Positions 41,063 to 50,209 of a DNA stretch of 64,000 nucleotides are shown here, one piece after another (the stretch's first letter is position 1; the number at the start of each line of letters is the position of its first letter). The position numbers were made by a program, and so were the translations under genes. The notes under the pieces are model-generated. The model saw nothing but the letters and a program-made list of their open reading frames with translations, ran no database searches and was not told the DNA's origin. The DNA comes from DASQJJ01 sp035631115 (GTDB lineage Bacteria; Patescibacteriota; Microgenomatia; Levybacterales; UBA12049): assembly GCA_035631115.1 (NCBI GenBank), contig DASQJJ010000006.1, positions 1-64,000 of the forward strand, written 5' to 3'.

Positions 41063-43361
41063 ATTTTTTCGACTGAAATAACATATATGCAATAATTCCC
41101 CCAACTATTAATAAGGTAGTAATGATTCCAACATAAAATCCTTCCTGTGGAAGAAAATAAACAGCAACTTTTATGTCTATTGACCCGTCTCTATTTTTCT
41201 TATAAAAAGTTGTGTTGTAGTCCCTTTGAATATCTTTTGGATCAATTTTCCACATATTGTTATATTTTGGGGAAAATATATGTGTTTTTTCAGCTAATCG
41301 CGGCTTGAAAAGATAAGATAATTCACTCAGTTGAAACAATCCATCTGCAGAACTGCATTCAGAAACTCCTTGCATTACTTTAATAATAGAGTTTTTGCAT
41401 TGAGTGGGCTCCTCATATCTTTCTAGGTATAATTTCCACCCATCATGATATGAGTCTAAGAATTGTAATTCATCCACAGACGTAAGGTGCATGTAAACAA
41501 TATATTTTATGGGACTTATTTTTTGAAAATACCCTTGAGAAAAATGAAAAAGTATATTTGGCTTTTTTACCGAGTATAATTCGTAGTTACCCGACGAGCT
41601 GACAAAAAGCCTTTTGTCTGTAATTTCATCGAGAAAAGTCTTGTCTTGATTTTTTAATGAATTTCCACCAGAAAAAAGGTAAGACTTTTTAACTTCCTGG
41701 GGAATATTTTTTGTTACCAATACAACATCTATATTATATTTGTAGTAAAAATTTCGAAGGCCTTCATAGTCTCTGTTGGCAATAAGATTCCACATCTTCC
41801 CAGATTCTTCATGAGAAAAAGACAAGTCTCCGGAAAAATCATTAATTCCTGTAAAAAATTTTGTTGGTGATGTTCCGGCAAAAACGTTATTTGTTGTGTC
41901 ATCCTTAACAACTGCATACCCGGCAATATTGAGCGGGAAATTAAGAATATTAGCTGTTGGGTCTGTACTTTTCTTAACTTGCATGAGAAATTGTGAATAT
42001 TCTTGAGGAAAAGAAATAGTCCTGTATATATTGCTTGTTGTCCAAAGAGGACTATTTATGGTTCTTTTTAGAGGAATTGCATTAATGACTATTATCAGAA
42101 GAGTACACAAAATAATTAAAAAGCTGTATTTCGAAAATTTTCTCAATACAATAAAAAGAGAAAATGCAATCAAAAGAGAATATATAAGAATGAATCCTAA
42201 AGCAAATTTGTCAAATGCATTTCGAAACATCATAAAGCCGGGAATGTAACCCATAAGAAGAAATACTTCCTTTAAAGGCCCTATATTAACCGTATAAAAA
42301 AATAATGATAGGAGAAAACCTATTAGTATAAGAAAATACATCTTTTTCTCTGATGTATTAAGTGCCTTTTTCCAAAGAAAAATTCCTGCAAATACAATAC
42401 TTACGTAGATTGTATTAAGAAAAAACATTTTGTCGTAAAACGCAATAAAAATAGTACGCAAATCCCAATCATGGGTAAATGTTAAGTCTCTATGGAATAA
42501 ATTAAGAAATGGAAAAGTAATATTACCTGTTGAGGTTTGTACAACTGTATCTCTAAATGTGCTTGCCCTATCACTAATTAAGCTTCCAATACTATTCCCT
42601 TTTATGAGAAATTGCATAATAAATGGAATAGTCCAATAGGACTGAGATAGAAAAATACATCCAAAAAAAATAATACTTCGTATAATAAATGTTTTTATTA
42701 GTTGTCTATTGAAAAATAGGAGCCCAAAGGGAAGGGTGAGAAAAAGAGGAAGTAACAACCCCGCAATCCATGGAATACTATAAAATCCTAGAGAAAGAAA
42801 TATACAAACAACAACTGTTACTACTACATAGGAAAATGTGCCCGTTTTTACGTATTTGATAAAATTCCAGGCAATAAATGGAAATAATCCTACAAGCCAT
42901 GCCGACATAAGAAAAACAGAAAGTTGATTTATAATAAGAATTGGAGAAAGGATATAGAAAAATGTACTAGTATATTGCTCCACATATGTGGACCTTGGCA
43001 ATAACTCTTTTATTAATTTTTGGAAATATATAAAGCCTAAAATAATTGGCAAAGAAAACGACAGGTAATCAATGACAGCCCTAGATTTTATAACTACAAA
43101 TAGCCCTGACCAAACAAGAGCAAATGGAAAGGAAAAATGATTTGGCGTATAGCTTGCAACTGAAGAAAGATTTATCCAAGAAAAAAAAGACATCGCTTTA
43201 AGATACTCCCAAGGATATGCATAAATTAACCTTGTATCATCTCCTCCAACGAATAATTTTCCTTGAAAAAGATAATACGGTAATGCGAGAAGAATACATA
43301 TTGTTATACTATTAACAAGAATATTTTTGTATTTTCCAAAAAAGGTAAAAGTAGTATTCAT
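41046..43361 (-). CDS. Large GT-C type membrane protein, arabinofuranosyltransferase-like
   Basis: A protein of about 771 residues with about 12 membrane helices. The first exported loop has FVGGDDTRLIYAYPWEYL with an Asp pair, later MSAWLVGLFPFIAWNF and QSYWTIPFIMQFLIKG, then GFMMFRNAFDKFALGF, a layout shared with AftD-like GT-C proteins and the 686-residue protein above. The C-terminal exported region ends with SYHDGWKLYLE and FSPKYNNMWKID before a last helix. Starts at 43376 and 43361 are both possible; a TACAAT box touching the former favours 43361. Confidence 0.72.
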   Translation of the reverse strand: MNTTFTFFGKYKNILVNSITICILLALPYYLFQGKLFVGGDDTRLIYAYPWEYLKAMSFFSWINLSSVASYTPNHFSFPFALVWSGLFVVIKSRAVIDYLSFSLPIILGFIYFQKLIKELLPRSTYVEQYTSTFFYILSPILIINQLSVFLMSAWLVGLFPFIAWNFIKYVKTGTFSYVVVTVVVCIFLSLGFYSIPWIAGLLLPLFLTLPFGLLFFNRQLIKTFIIRSIIFFGCIFLSQSYWTIPFIMQFLIKGNSIGSLISDRASTFRDTVVQTSTGNITFPFLNLFHRDLTFTHDWDLRTIFIAFYDKMFFLNTIYVSIVFAGIFLWKKALNTSEKKMYFLILIGFLLSLFFYTVNIGPLKEVFLLMGYIPGFMMFRNAFDKFALGFILIYSLLIAFSLFIVLRKFSKYSFLIILCTLLIIVINAIPLKRTINSPLWTTSNIYRTISFPQEYSQFLMQVKKSTDPTANILNFPLNIAGYAVVKDDTTNNVFAGTSPTKFFTGINDFSGDLSFSHEESGKMWNLIANRDYEGLRNFYYKYNIDVVLVTKNIPQEVKKSYLFSGGNSLKNQDKTFLDEITDKRLFVSSSGNYELYSVKKPNILFHFSQGYFQKISPIKYIVYMHLTSVDELQFLDSYHDGWKLYLERYEEPTQCKNSIIKVMQGVSECSSADGLFQLSELSYLFKPRLAEKTHIFSPKYNNMWKIDPKDIQRDYNTTFYKKNRDGSIDIKVAVYFLPQEGFYVGIITTLLIVGGIIAYMLFQSKKYAKKK

Positions 43362-43395
43362 TCTGAGAACTTTCATATTGTAGCAAAAAAAGGAA

Positions 43396-43401
43396 TATGA
43401 T
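43396..43401 (+). promoter_or_regulatory. Possible -10 element of the plus-strand SDR-GT4 unit
   Basis: TATGAT about 23 bp before the ATG at 43425 on the plus strand. No clear -35 was found. A minus-strand TACAAT (43377-43382) for the divergent GT-C gene lies close by, so the 48-bp gap probably holds two promoters. Confidence 0.3.
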
Positions 43402-43424
43402 ACAGTAGTGATCTCACAGACTTT

Positions 43425-44381
43425 ATGAAACATGTTTTGGTAACCGGTGGAGCAGGATTTATTGGAAGTCACGTTGTTGATGAATTGTTAGAAAGAAAAT
43501 ATTCCGTTACAGTTTTTGATAATTTAGCTTCTGGAAAAAAAGAATACATTAATAAGAAGGCAACATTTATCAAAGGTGATGTTTCTCAGAAGAGTCAGGT
43601 GGAAAAGTTGTTATCAGGTAGTTCTTTTGATGTAATTCTTCACATAGCGGGTCAACCATCCATTGTTAATTCATTTACTAATCCAGAGTTGGATTTTGGT
43701 ACAAACTTTATTGGCAGTGTCAACATGATAATGGGAGCTGTAAAACACAACATAGATAGATTTCTCTATGCATCATCAATGACTGTTTATGGAAATCCAA
43801 TACGACTTCCCATTAGAGAAGAAGATGCGTGTGTTCCTATTAATTATTACGGCATTGCAAAGTACGCAGCAGAAAGATTTATTCATACAACCGCTAGTAG
43901 AGTGGATTTGGAAAGTCCATTGAATGTAACTTCATTCCGTATGTTTAATGTATATGGCCCACGACAATCTCTTACTAACCCGTATCAGGGAGTACTTGCT
44001 ATTTTTATGGGAAACGTCTTAAGAAACGAGCCAATAACCATTTATGGAGATGGGAAGCAGGCAAGGGATTTTGTATATGTTAAAGATGTGGCTCGCATGT
44101 GGGTTGATGCAATCGAAAACAAGAAAAGTTTTGGGAAGGTATTTAACATTGGATTTGGACGCCAAACGGGAATGTTAGATCTCGCGAAAACTGTCATACA
44201 CGCATGTGGAAAAAATTCCAAAACATATCCTATTCTTTTTAAATCAACACGGTCTGGTGATCAACGATTTGTTGAAGCAGATATAACAGAGGCAAAGAAA
44301 TATTTACGTTTTTCACCAACAACTTCTCTAGAGAATGGTATTAAAAAAACACTTGATTGGGCACAAAAGTATGCCAAATAA
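43425..44381 (+). CDS. NAD-dependent sugar epimerase (UDP-glucose 4-epimerase-like extended SDR)
   Basis: A 318-residue extended SDR. It shows the cofactor loop VTGGAGFIGSHV (6-17), HIAGQPSIVNSF, catalytic Ser/Thr in ASSMTVYGN, YxxxK in NYYGIAKYAAERF, and substrate motifs FNVYGPRQ and GDGKQARDFVYVKDVA. It resembles UDP-glucose/UDP-glucuronate 4-epimerases and dTDP-glucose dehydratase relatives. A second, more canonical GalE is at 58675-59643, so this one may act on another sugar nucleotide. It forms a two-gene plus-strand unit with the following GT4, overlapping it by 11 bp. Confidence 0.87.
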   Translation: MKHVLVTGGAGFIGSHVVDELLERKYSVTVFDNLASGKKEYINKKATFIKGDVSQKSQVEKLLSGSSFDVILHIAGQPSIVNSFTNPELDFGTNFIGSVNMIMGAVKHNIDRFLYASSMTVYGNPIRLPIREEDACVPINYYGIAKYAAERFIHTTASRVDLESPLNVTSFRMFNVYGPRQSLTNPYQGVLAIFMGNVLRNEPITIYGDGKQARDFVYVKDVARMWVDAIENKKSFGKVFNIGFGRQTGMLDLAKTVIHACGKNSKTYPILFKSTRSGDQRFVEADITEAKKYLRFSPTTSLENGIKKTLDWAQKYAK

Positions 44382-45612
44382 AAATTTATACAATAATTCA
44401 TCTATTCTTATTGCAACATTTTCTCCGTGGAAAAATAACATCCGAGCTGCAACAAATGGCATGATTGAACCAATGCTCTCCTACATGTTGCCCAATTTTA
44501 AAGAAACATGGCTTATAGACCAGCCCTATCCGGGAAGTGACAAAATTTTTCCAACAATAGAGGAATATATTGGCAAAAAGCTGAAAAGAATTGAAAAAAC
44601 CACTTTTTTTATATTACCTCTTCTCCCTTTTCTTTATTTTACAAATAAACCTGGTACACAGATTGCCCACAAAATAAGGGACTTCTTAAGTGTTATTGAA
44701 ACAGGCTTAAAACGAAAGAAAAAATTTGACATTTTTGTTGGACTGGAAAGTATAAACGCCCTTGCAGGGATAGTCTTGAAAAAAATGGGACGAGTTTCAA
44801 CGGTTATCTATTATGTGTCAGACTACTCTCCAAAAAGATTTAATAATACTTTTATTAACAACTTTTATTTATGGCTCGATAGAATGGCAGCAATGCACTG
44901 TGATTACATTTGGGATGTTTCCCCGGCAATGCAACCTGCTAGGATTAGCGTTGGACTCAATCCTCAAAAGAGCGCACCAATTATTCTTGTACCGAATGCT
45001 CTATTTGAGAATCAGCTTATATATGTACCATTTGAAAAAAGAGAAAAAAAATCCGTTGTATTTGTAGGTACACTAGGTCTTGAAAATGGGCCTGATATTG
45101 CTATAGAAGCATTTAGAGAGGTTGTTAAAAGTATTAAGGATGCCACATTGCACATTATTGGCGGTGGTGGTCAAGGATTTGAAGCAGAATATTTACAAAA
45201 ACTAATTAAAAAATATAGTCTTGAAAAAAATGTTATCTTTCATGGCCCTATATGGGATTTGCCTAAACTCTCCTCAATGATATCTCACTATCAAATAGGT
45301 CTTGCTCCTTACAAAAGATTTGAAGGATCTATACGACTTTATGGTGATGCAACAAAATTACGCATTTATGCAGCATCGGGTCTGGCAATCATTGCAACAG
45401 ACGTCCCCCCATTAGGAAAAGAGTTATCTGAAAGGAAAGCAGCTGTAATTGTAAAAAGTAATAAAGATGCGCTTGCAAAAGCAATTATCCAATTACTAGA
45501 AGCGCCACAAAAAATTAAAAAAATGACTGAATATAGTAAAAAATATGCTAAAAATAATATCTGGGACAATACATACAGAAATGCTTTGTTAGGGATTGAG
45601 AAAACTAACTAA
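44371..45612 (+). CDS. GT4 family glycosyltransferase
   Basis: A protein of about 413 residues. The N-terminal domain is atypical (ILIATFSPWKNNIRAATNGM), with VIYYVSDYSPKRF and DYIWDVSPAM inside. The donor domain has VVFVGTLGLENGPDIAIEAF, IIGGGGQGFEAEYLQ and IRLYGDATKLRIYAASGLAIIATD, where the usual E-x7-E region is modified, as in the subgroup of GT4 enzymes near exopolysaccharide genes. The start at 44371 (MPNKNLYNN) overlaps the epimerase stop by 11 bp and is preferred over 44335. The 3' end overlaps the convergent methyltransferase by 8 bp. Confidence 0.8.
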   Translation: MPNKNLYNNSSILIATFSPWKNNIRAATNGMIEPMLSYMLPNFKETWLIDQPYPGSDKIFPTIEEYIGKKLKRIEKTTFFILPLLPFLYFTNKPGTQIAHKIRDFLSVIETGLKRKKKFDIFVGLESINALAGIVLKKMGRVSTVIYYVSDYSPKRFNNTFINNFYLWLDRMAAMHCDYIWDVSPAMQPARISVGLNPQKSAPIILVPNALFENQLIYVPFEKREKKSVVFVGTLGLENGPDIAIEAFREVVKSIKDATLHIIGGGGQGFEAEYLQKLIKKYSLEKNVIFHGPIWDLPKLSSMISHYQIGLAPYKRFEGSIRLYGDATKLRIYAASGLAIIATDVPPLGKELSERKAAVIVKSNKDALAKAIIQLLEAPQKIKKMTEYSKKYAKNNIWDNTYRNALLGIEKTN

Positions 45613-46237
45613 TCTCTTTTACAGCAAATATGTGGTACGCATATTTTGGAAAAAAATATAATATTGGCTCGGAAATAAAAGCAATAATTGCCCATAAAAC
45701 CCAAGGCTTGTATTGAATCATTGCATGAATACCACGTATATACTTTAGACCCCTAAGCCCATATACCCTATATCCTAATGCCTTCAAATCATGTATGTGC
45801 CACCCTGACTTATGCTTTTGATGCGGATTTCCAAACAATATCTCCTGAGGATAAAATCCGTTGGGAGTCATAATGATAACTCTTTTTTTGGCAATTTTCT
45901 CCATTTGCCCTATCATTTTCTGTGCCTCAGTCTTTGTTAGGTGCTCTATAACATCTAGAGCAATAACATCGTCAAAACTTTTTTTAGGAAAAAAATTTTG
46001 CAAATTTCTAATATCTCCAACTATATATTTATTATGATTTTTTGCCTTCTTACTTACTTGTATGCAGTCTCTAAAAACATCAATCCCTGTTGACGTAAAT
46101 GTACCTCTAATTTTCCCCAAAATTGAATTGTATCCACATCCTACATCAAGCACAGAAGAAGAACCAGCAATGGAGTTTTTGACCGCTTGCTTATAGAACT
46201 CATTATTGAAAAATTCAATTACGTTATTTATCTTCAT
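45605..46237 (-). CDS. Class I SAM-dependent methyltransferase
   Basis: A protein of about 210 residues with the SAM-binding motif VLDVGCGYNSILG (about 30-42), the acidic IDVFRDC, VGDIRNLQ, and the post-II motif IALDVIEHLTK. The C-terminal 50 residues have a hydrophobic stretch (WVLWAIIAFISEPILYFF) that could touch the membrane. It likely O-methylates a sugar or the glycan end. It starts inside the end of the GT-C gene (14-bp overlap). The alternative upstream start is 46249. Confidence 0.8.
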   Translation of the reverse strand: MKINNVIEFFNNEFYKQAVKNSIAGSSSVLDVGCGYNSILGKIRGTFTSTGIDVFRDCIQVSKKAKNHNKYIVGDIRNLQNFFPKKSFDDVIALDVIEHLTKTEAQKMIGQMEKIAKKRVIIMTPNGFYPQEILFGNPHQKHKSGWHIHDLKALGYRVYGLRGLKYIRGIHAMIQYKPWVLWAIIAFISEPILYFFPKYAYHIFAVKEIS

Positions 46238-47912
46238 TAGACAGCTCATCTCGCGTCTGCTCTGTTATATTCTGTAATTTCATTTTTTTAGAATCGTAAT
46301 AGAATGCATGAATATCATCCCAGCTAAAATGGTAGGTGCTTTTTGCCTCCTTAAGATGGTCGAAAGATGTGTAGTATCCATATGATACATCATTAACCTT
46401 TGTATACCCTTCACTCCCAAGAGTCCATAAATATCCATTAATTAATAATTGCTTGGGCATTCTGCCCGTATTGTAATACAAGACAGGAACAGAATAACCA
46501 AAGCCATGCTGAAATGGAACGGTATTCGTATCCTTCCACCATTTTCTATCGCTAGTAAAGTAAAACACATTTACATTTTCTTTAAGCGTGGGTAATTCAT
46601 TAATCAACTGCGCTATAAACCCTTTTCTTTCTGAGGCTATGACAACTTGTGTTTGTATGTCTTGCTTAATTTCATTGACATGAAGAAACATAAGGTAGAC
46701 AAATACCAAAGCAAAAGCGAGTTTTAGCGTAAAAAACTTTTTGTTTATTAAAAAAATGTTCTTTGCAATATATCCGACAAGGATTCCTCCTGCAGCCAAA
46801 GGAATGTAATAATATCGAGGCTCCATGTATGCAAAGGTTTTTCCAATAATAATATAGGGAATGATGGATAAGAAGAATAAGGAAATAATAAAAAGAACAA
46901 TATGTCTTGATTTTTTATCAAATTTTATTTCTATTCCAATATATATGAGAAGTAAAAAAGATCCAATAGTAGAAAGCATGTCCAAAACAACTGTCTCTCC
47001 AATAAGGTCAAAATGATCTGTTATGTATGGATAGTAAACTTTCATAAAATCATATGCAATAGAAAGTGCGCTGTATTGAGGAATAAACATAAGAGAAAGA
47101 CTTGTCATCGGATACATAATAAAACGAGCTATCATTGACTGTACAAAAAACAATTTCCCCTGATTAATACTTGCATACACAGGGGAATTAAAGAGGTCTC
47201 TAGGCGTTAGGGCTGGAATAATAATTTCAACAATACGATACAAAACGAAAAGGATTATAAAAATTATAAAAGGAGAGAAAATTTTTATATATTTTTTAGT
47301 TTCAATCTTTTTTCTAAAAATAAATGGCATAATTGGAAGAAAAGCAAAAAGAAATATTCCACTTTCTTTGAAATAAAGAGATAAAAGTGCAAAGAAGAGA
47401 GATATAAAGGCAAACCTTACTTTATTATTCTCAATAAATAGTAAGAAAAGATATATCGATAAAAAAATACAAACTGATGCAGGCTGTAACCCAAAAGACG
47501 CTGCAAACCATGTAATTGACTGGTGTGAAACACTATTGAGGGCAAAAAAAACTGTTCCTACAAATGCTGCCAATGTATTCTTAAGGAGTTTTTTAATAAT
47601 CAAATAAACAAGCAGTGAGTTAACAATGTGTAAGAAAATTCCATAGTATGCATAGGGAGCAGGATTAAAAGAAAACTTTACTGTAAATAGAACCCCAATA
47701 AGCCTTGTGAGGGGTCTTGCATCTGCAAACAATATCTGTAAAGGAGACAATCCATGAGTAATTGCACCATATCCTAATGCCAGTACTTGTCCAGAACCCA
47801 ACCATTCATCCTGTTGAAAAAAAGTCTTAGGTAAATCCCAAAAAGTATATAAAATTGCTATGCAAATTAAAAGGAAAAGTATCGCGCTTAAAGAAAAAAA
47901 ATATTTCTTCAT
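46224..47912 (-). CDS. GT39/PMT-like integral membrane glycosyltransferase
   Basis: A 562-residue protein with about 11-12 membrane helices. The first exported loop has FFQQDEWLGSGQ, the Asp-Glu site expected of PMT-type GT-C enzymes, followed by ARPLTRLIGVLF. It resembles the second half of the 1033-residue fusion (FFVADDFTWL, YRPLAKI). The C-terminal exported segment contains FYFTSDRKWWKDTN. Next to a CDP-paratose-2-epimerase-like SDR and a methyltransferase; donor likely a polyprenyl-phosphate sugar. Confidence 0.78.
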   Translation of the reverse strand: MKKYFFSLSAILFLLICIAILYTFWDLPKTFFQQDEWLGSGQVLALGYGAITHGLSPLQILFADARPLTRLIGVLFTVKFSFNPAPYAYYGIFLHIVNSLLVYLIIKKLLKNTLAAFVGTVFFALNSVSHQSITWFAASFGLQPASVCIFLSIYLFLLFIENNKVRFAFISLFFALLSLYFKESGIFLFAFLPIMPFIFRKKIETKKYIKIFSPFIIFIILFVLYRIVEIIIPALTPRDLFNSPVYASINQGKLFFVQSMIARFIMYPMTSLSLMFIPQYSALSIAYDFMKVYYPYITDHFDLIGETVVLDMLSTIGSFLLLIYIGIEIKFDKKSRHIVLFIISLFFLSIIPYIIIGKTFAYMEPRYYYIPLAAGGILVGYIAKNIFLINKKFFTLKLAFALVFVYLMFLHVNEIKQDIQTQVVIASERKGFIAQLINELPTLKENVNVFYFTSDRKWWKDTNTVPFQHGFGYSVPVLYYNTGRMPKQLLINGYLWTLGSEGYTKVNDVSYGYYTSFDHLKEAKSTYHFSWDDIHAFYYDSKKMKLQNITEQTRDELSNEDK

Positions 47913-47914
47913 TA

Positions 47915-48967
47915 TTAAAAATGTCCTGAGGTAGCAATTTCTTTAATGATTGCATCGTTATTATACGTATACCTCCACAAAGGGTAATGTGATTCGAATT
48001 TTGATACATCAGAGATGTACCAAATATGATCCCCAACTCTATTTTTTTGTATATATTTCACTTTTGCTTTCTTTCCTAAGATTTCTTCTGCTTTTTCTAT
48101 GGCCTCAAGCATAGATGTATTTGAGTGTCTCGACCCACCTATATTATACACTTCACCAGATCGTGGCTTTTTATAGACATGGTAGAAAGCATTCACCAAA
48201 TCATACGAATGAATATTGTCTCGCACTTGCTTTCCTTTATACCCAAAAATGGTGTAGGGTGTACCTGTGGCAACGCATTTAATAAGGTATGCGAGAAACC
48301 CATGTAATTGTGTCCCACTGTGTGCGGGGCCGGTAAGACACCCTCCGCGAAACACAGCGGTATGGAGACCAAAATATTTTCCATACTCCTGCACCATAAT
48401 ATCCGCTGCCACCTTGGATGCACCAAAAATACTATGCTTAGAATTATCAATACTCATATTTTCATCAATCCCTTTGTAATACTCATGACCTTTTGGAAGC
48501 TCAAATCTTTTTTCCAACTCTATAAGAGGAAGGGTATTTGGTCTATCCCCGTAGACTTTATTTGTTGAAGTAAAAATAAATACTGCATCAGGCGAGTAAT
48601 TGCGATAATGCTCAAGCATATGAAGAGTCCCGAGAGCATTTACCCCAAAATCTGTTAATGGCTCTTTGGCAGCCCAATCGTGAGAAGGTTGCGCAGCTGC
48701 GTGAATAATCAAGTCAAACTTTGTTTTCTTAAATATTTTTCTTAGCCCTTCATTGTCCCTTATGTCAACAGCATAATGATTATATTGGTCTTTAAGAGAC
48801 TTTTTGAGATTTTTTCTTGACCAATCAGTGCTTGCTTCTTCTCCAAAATAATATGCCCTCATATTATTATCTATCCCATGAATTTCAAAACCTTTTTTAG
48901 CAAAAAACTTTGTTGCCTCAGATCCAATAAGCCCAGCCGAACCAGTAATTAATACTTTTTTCGTCAT
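47915..48967 (-). CDS. CDP-paratose 2-epimerase-like extended SDR
   Basis: A 350-residue extended SDR similar to tyvelose epimerases (RfbE). It shows VLITGSAGLIGSEAT (5-19), IDNNMRAYYFGEEAST, HAAAQPSHDWAAKEPLTDF, FTSTNKVYGDRPN and a later FGASKVAADIMVQEYG, where the catalytic Tyr of YxxxK is replaced by Phe (FGASK); the canonical members have YG.SK. FRGGCLTGPAHSGTQLHG is another RfbE-type motif. If active it would invert C2 of a CDP-dideoxy-hexose or a related sugar. No other CDP-sugar genes are visible here. Its ATG overlaps the cupin gene by 4 bp. Confidence 0.8.
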   Translation of the reverse strand: MTKKVLITGSAGLIGSEATKFFAKKGFEIHGIDNNMRAYYFGEEASTDWSRKNLKKSLKDQYNHYAVDIRDNEGLRKIFKKTKFDLIIHAAAQPSHDWAAKEPLTDFGVNALGTLHMLEHYRNYSPDAVFIFTSTNKVYGDRPNTLPLIELEKRFELPKGHEYYKGIDENMSIDNSKHSIFGASKVAADIMVQEYGKYFGLHTAVFRGGCLTGPAHSGTQLHGFLAYLIKCVATGTPYTIFGYKGKQVRDNIHSYDLVNAFYHVYKKPRSGEVYNIGGSRHSNTSMLEAIEKAEEILGKKAKVKYIQKNRVGDHIWYISDVSKFESHYPLWRYTYNNDAIIKEIATSGHF

Positions 48968-49356
48968 ATAAGTGTATATCGCTTCATTACTCCAGGAGGC
49001 TCATTTGCAAACTTAACCATTATTCCAACATGATTTGCTAAATTTTTCACTGCATGAGGTACGTTTGAGGGTAAAATTATAAAAAAATGTTTTCCCTCTA
49101 CAAACATATTCATTGAATGTACCTTTTTTTTCTTATCCATCCAATATAAAACAAGACCAGGGGTCATTGCAAGGAAAGCCTCTGAATGCTTATGGCTATG
49201 ATTGCCCGCAATAACTCCAGAAGGTAAGCTCATAGAAATTTTCTCAATCCATGTATAAGGAGATTTGAATGGTACATCTGTTATATCCATAACATACATA
49301 CCATTGTTTTTCTCGTATAACGGTTTGATAGTTATTTTATATGGTGTTTTTCTCAT
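48964..49356 (-). CDS. Cupin-fold protein of nucleotide-sugar metabolism
   Basis: A 130-residue single cupin. The metal-binding cluster is GNHSHKHSEAF with H53, H55, H57 and E59, and H101 in PSNVPHAVKN. Such cupins near SDR genes can be sugar ketoisomerases (FdtA/WxcM-like) or small binding proteins. It overlaps the SDR downstream and the GT2 upstream by 4 bp each, so it is tightly coupled to both. Ketoisomerase or epimerase activity on a keto-sugar is plausible but not shown. Confidence 0.75.
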   Translation of the reverse strand: MRKTPYKITIKPLYEKNNGMYVMDITDVPFKSPYTWIEKISMSLPSGVIAGNHSHKHSEAFLAMTPGLVLYWMDKKKKVHSMNMFVEGKHFFIILPSNVPHAVKNLANHVGIMVKFANEPPGVMKRYTLI

Positions 49357-50189
49357 ATTGCATTTTTAGGATAAAATTTATAGAAAAGCATACCGGTAAT
49401 CACAGCAATCGTCTTGAGAACATACAAGAGTATTCCTCCAAAAAAGACGTCTGGTCTTTTTATCACTTCCCATCGAAAGTAACTTCTTCGTGGTAAGCTG
49501 TGTAAAATGGTTGTTTGTGTTGATACCTTAAGAGTTCCTCCATACAACTTACCGTATCTCATAAATTTTTTAAAAAATACCCAAAAATCATCAACTTCTT
49601 TGTGTTTTATCCCTTCCCCTTCGAGTCGCCCAATAAATTTTAACTTTGAATGATTTTTTCCATACAATACCGCGTCATCTAAAATAGAAAGGGTCTTAGG
49701 CCATTTGAAGCGTAATAAATCTTCTCTTTTGTACATTCTGGGAATTTCTGCACCAAGGAACGGATTATTATCATGGCCTGAGACAACAACCCATCTGTCG
49801 TTAGCAAGAAGTCTTTTAATAAGTGTATTTTTCCCCGAGACAGATTCCTCATGAAAGATAAGTCCATCGTATTTTTCTTTTTCCATTTTTTTAACCGCTC
49901 TTTCAATAACCGTTTTTCCAATCCATTGATCTGAATCAAGTGTCATAACATATTTCCCTTTTGCTTTTTTAACCACCACATAACGTGCTCTACCTAGTTC
50001 TTTTCCATAACAAATTATTGCATTATATTTTTTGGCAATTTTTATTGTATCATCTGTACTTCCCCCATCCCCAACAAGAACCTCAATTCTTTTGTATGTT
50101 TGCTTTTCTAAAGATTCAAAAGTTTTTGTAATTGTTTTTGCAGAATTAAGGGTAGAAATAGAAATGGATACAATTGGCATTTTATTCAT
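49353..50189 (-). CDS. GT2 family glycosyltransferase
   Basis: A 278-residue GT2: IVSISISTLNSAKTITKTF, VLVGDGGSTDDTIKIA, GRARYVVVKKAKGKYV and the metal site LDSDQWIGKTV. Near the end KFMRYGKLYGGTLK and a hydrophobic stretch (GGILLYVLKTIAVITGMLFY) suggest membrane association. It is a paralog of the gene at 52212-53063, which has the same LDSDQ site and the R-x-YG segment. The two flank a GT4 and a methyltransferase, suggesting duplication of the block. Confidence 0.85.
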   Translation of the reverse strand: MNKMPIVSISISTLNSAKTITKTFESLEKQTYKRIEVLVGDGGSTDDTIKIAKKYNAIICYGKELGRARYVVVKKAKGKYVMTLDSDQWIGKTVIERAVKKMEKEKYDGLIFHEESVSGKNTLIKRLLANDRWVVVSGHDNNPFLGAEIPRMYKREDLLRFKWPKTLSILDDAVLYGKNHSKLKFIGRLEGEGIKHKEVDDFWVFFKKFMRYGKLYGGTLKVSTQTTILHSLPRRSYFRWEVIKRPDVFFGGILLYVLKTIAVITGMLFYKFYPKNAI

Positions 50190-50209
50190 AGGTTGAATAC
50201 TATCACACT

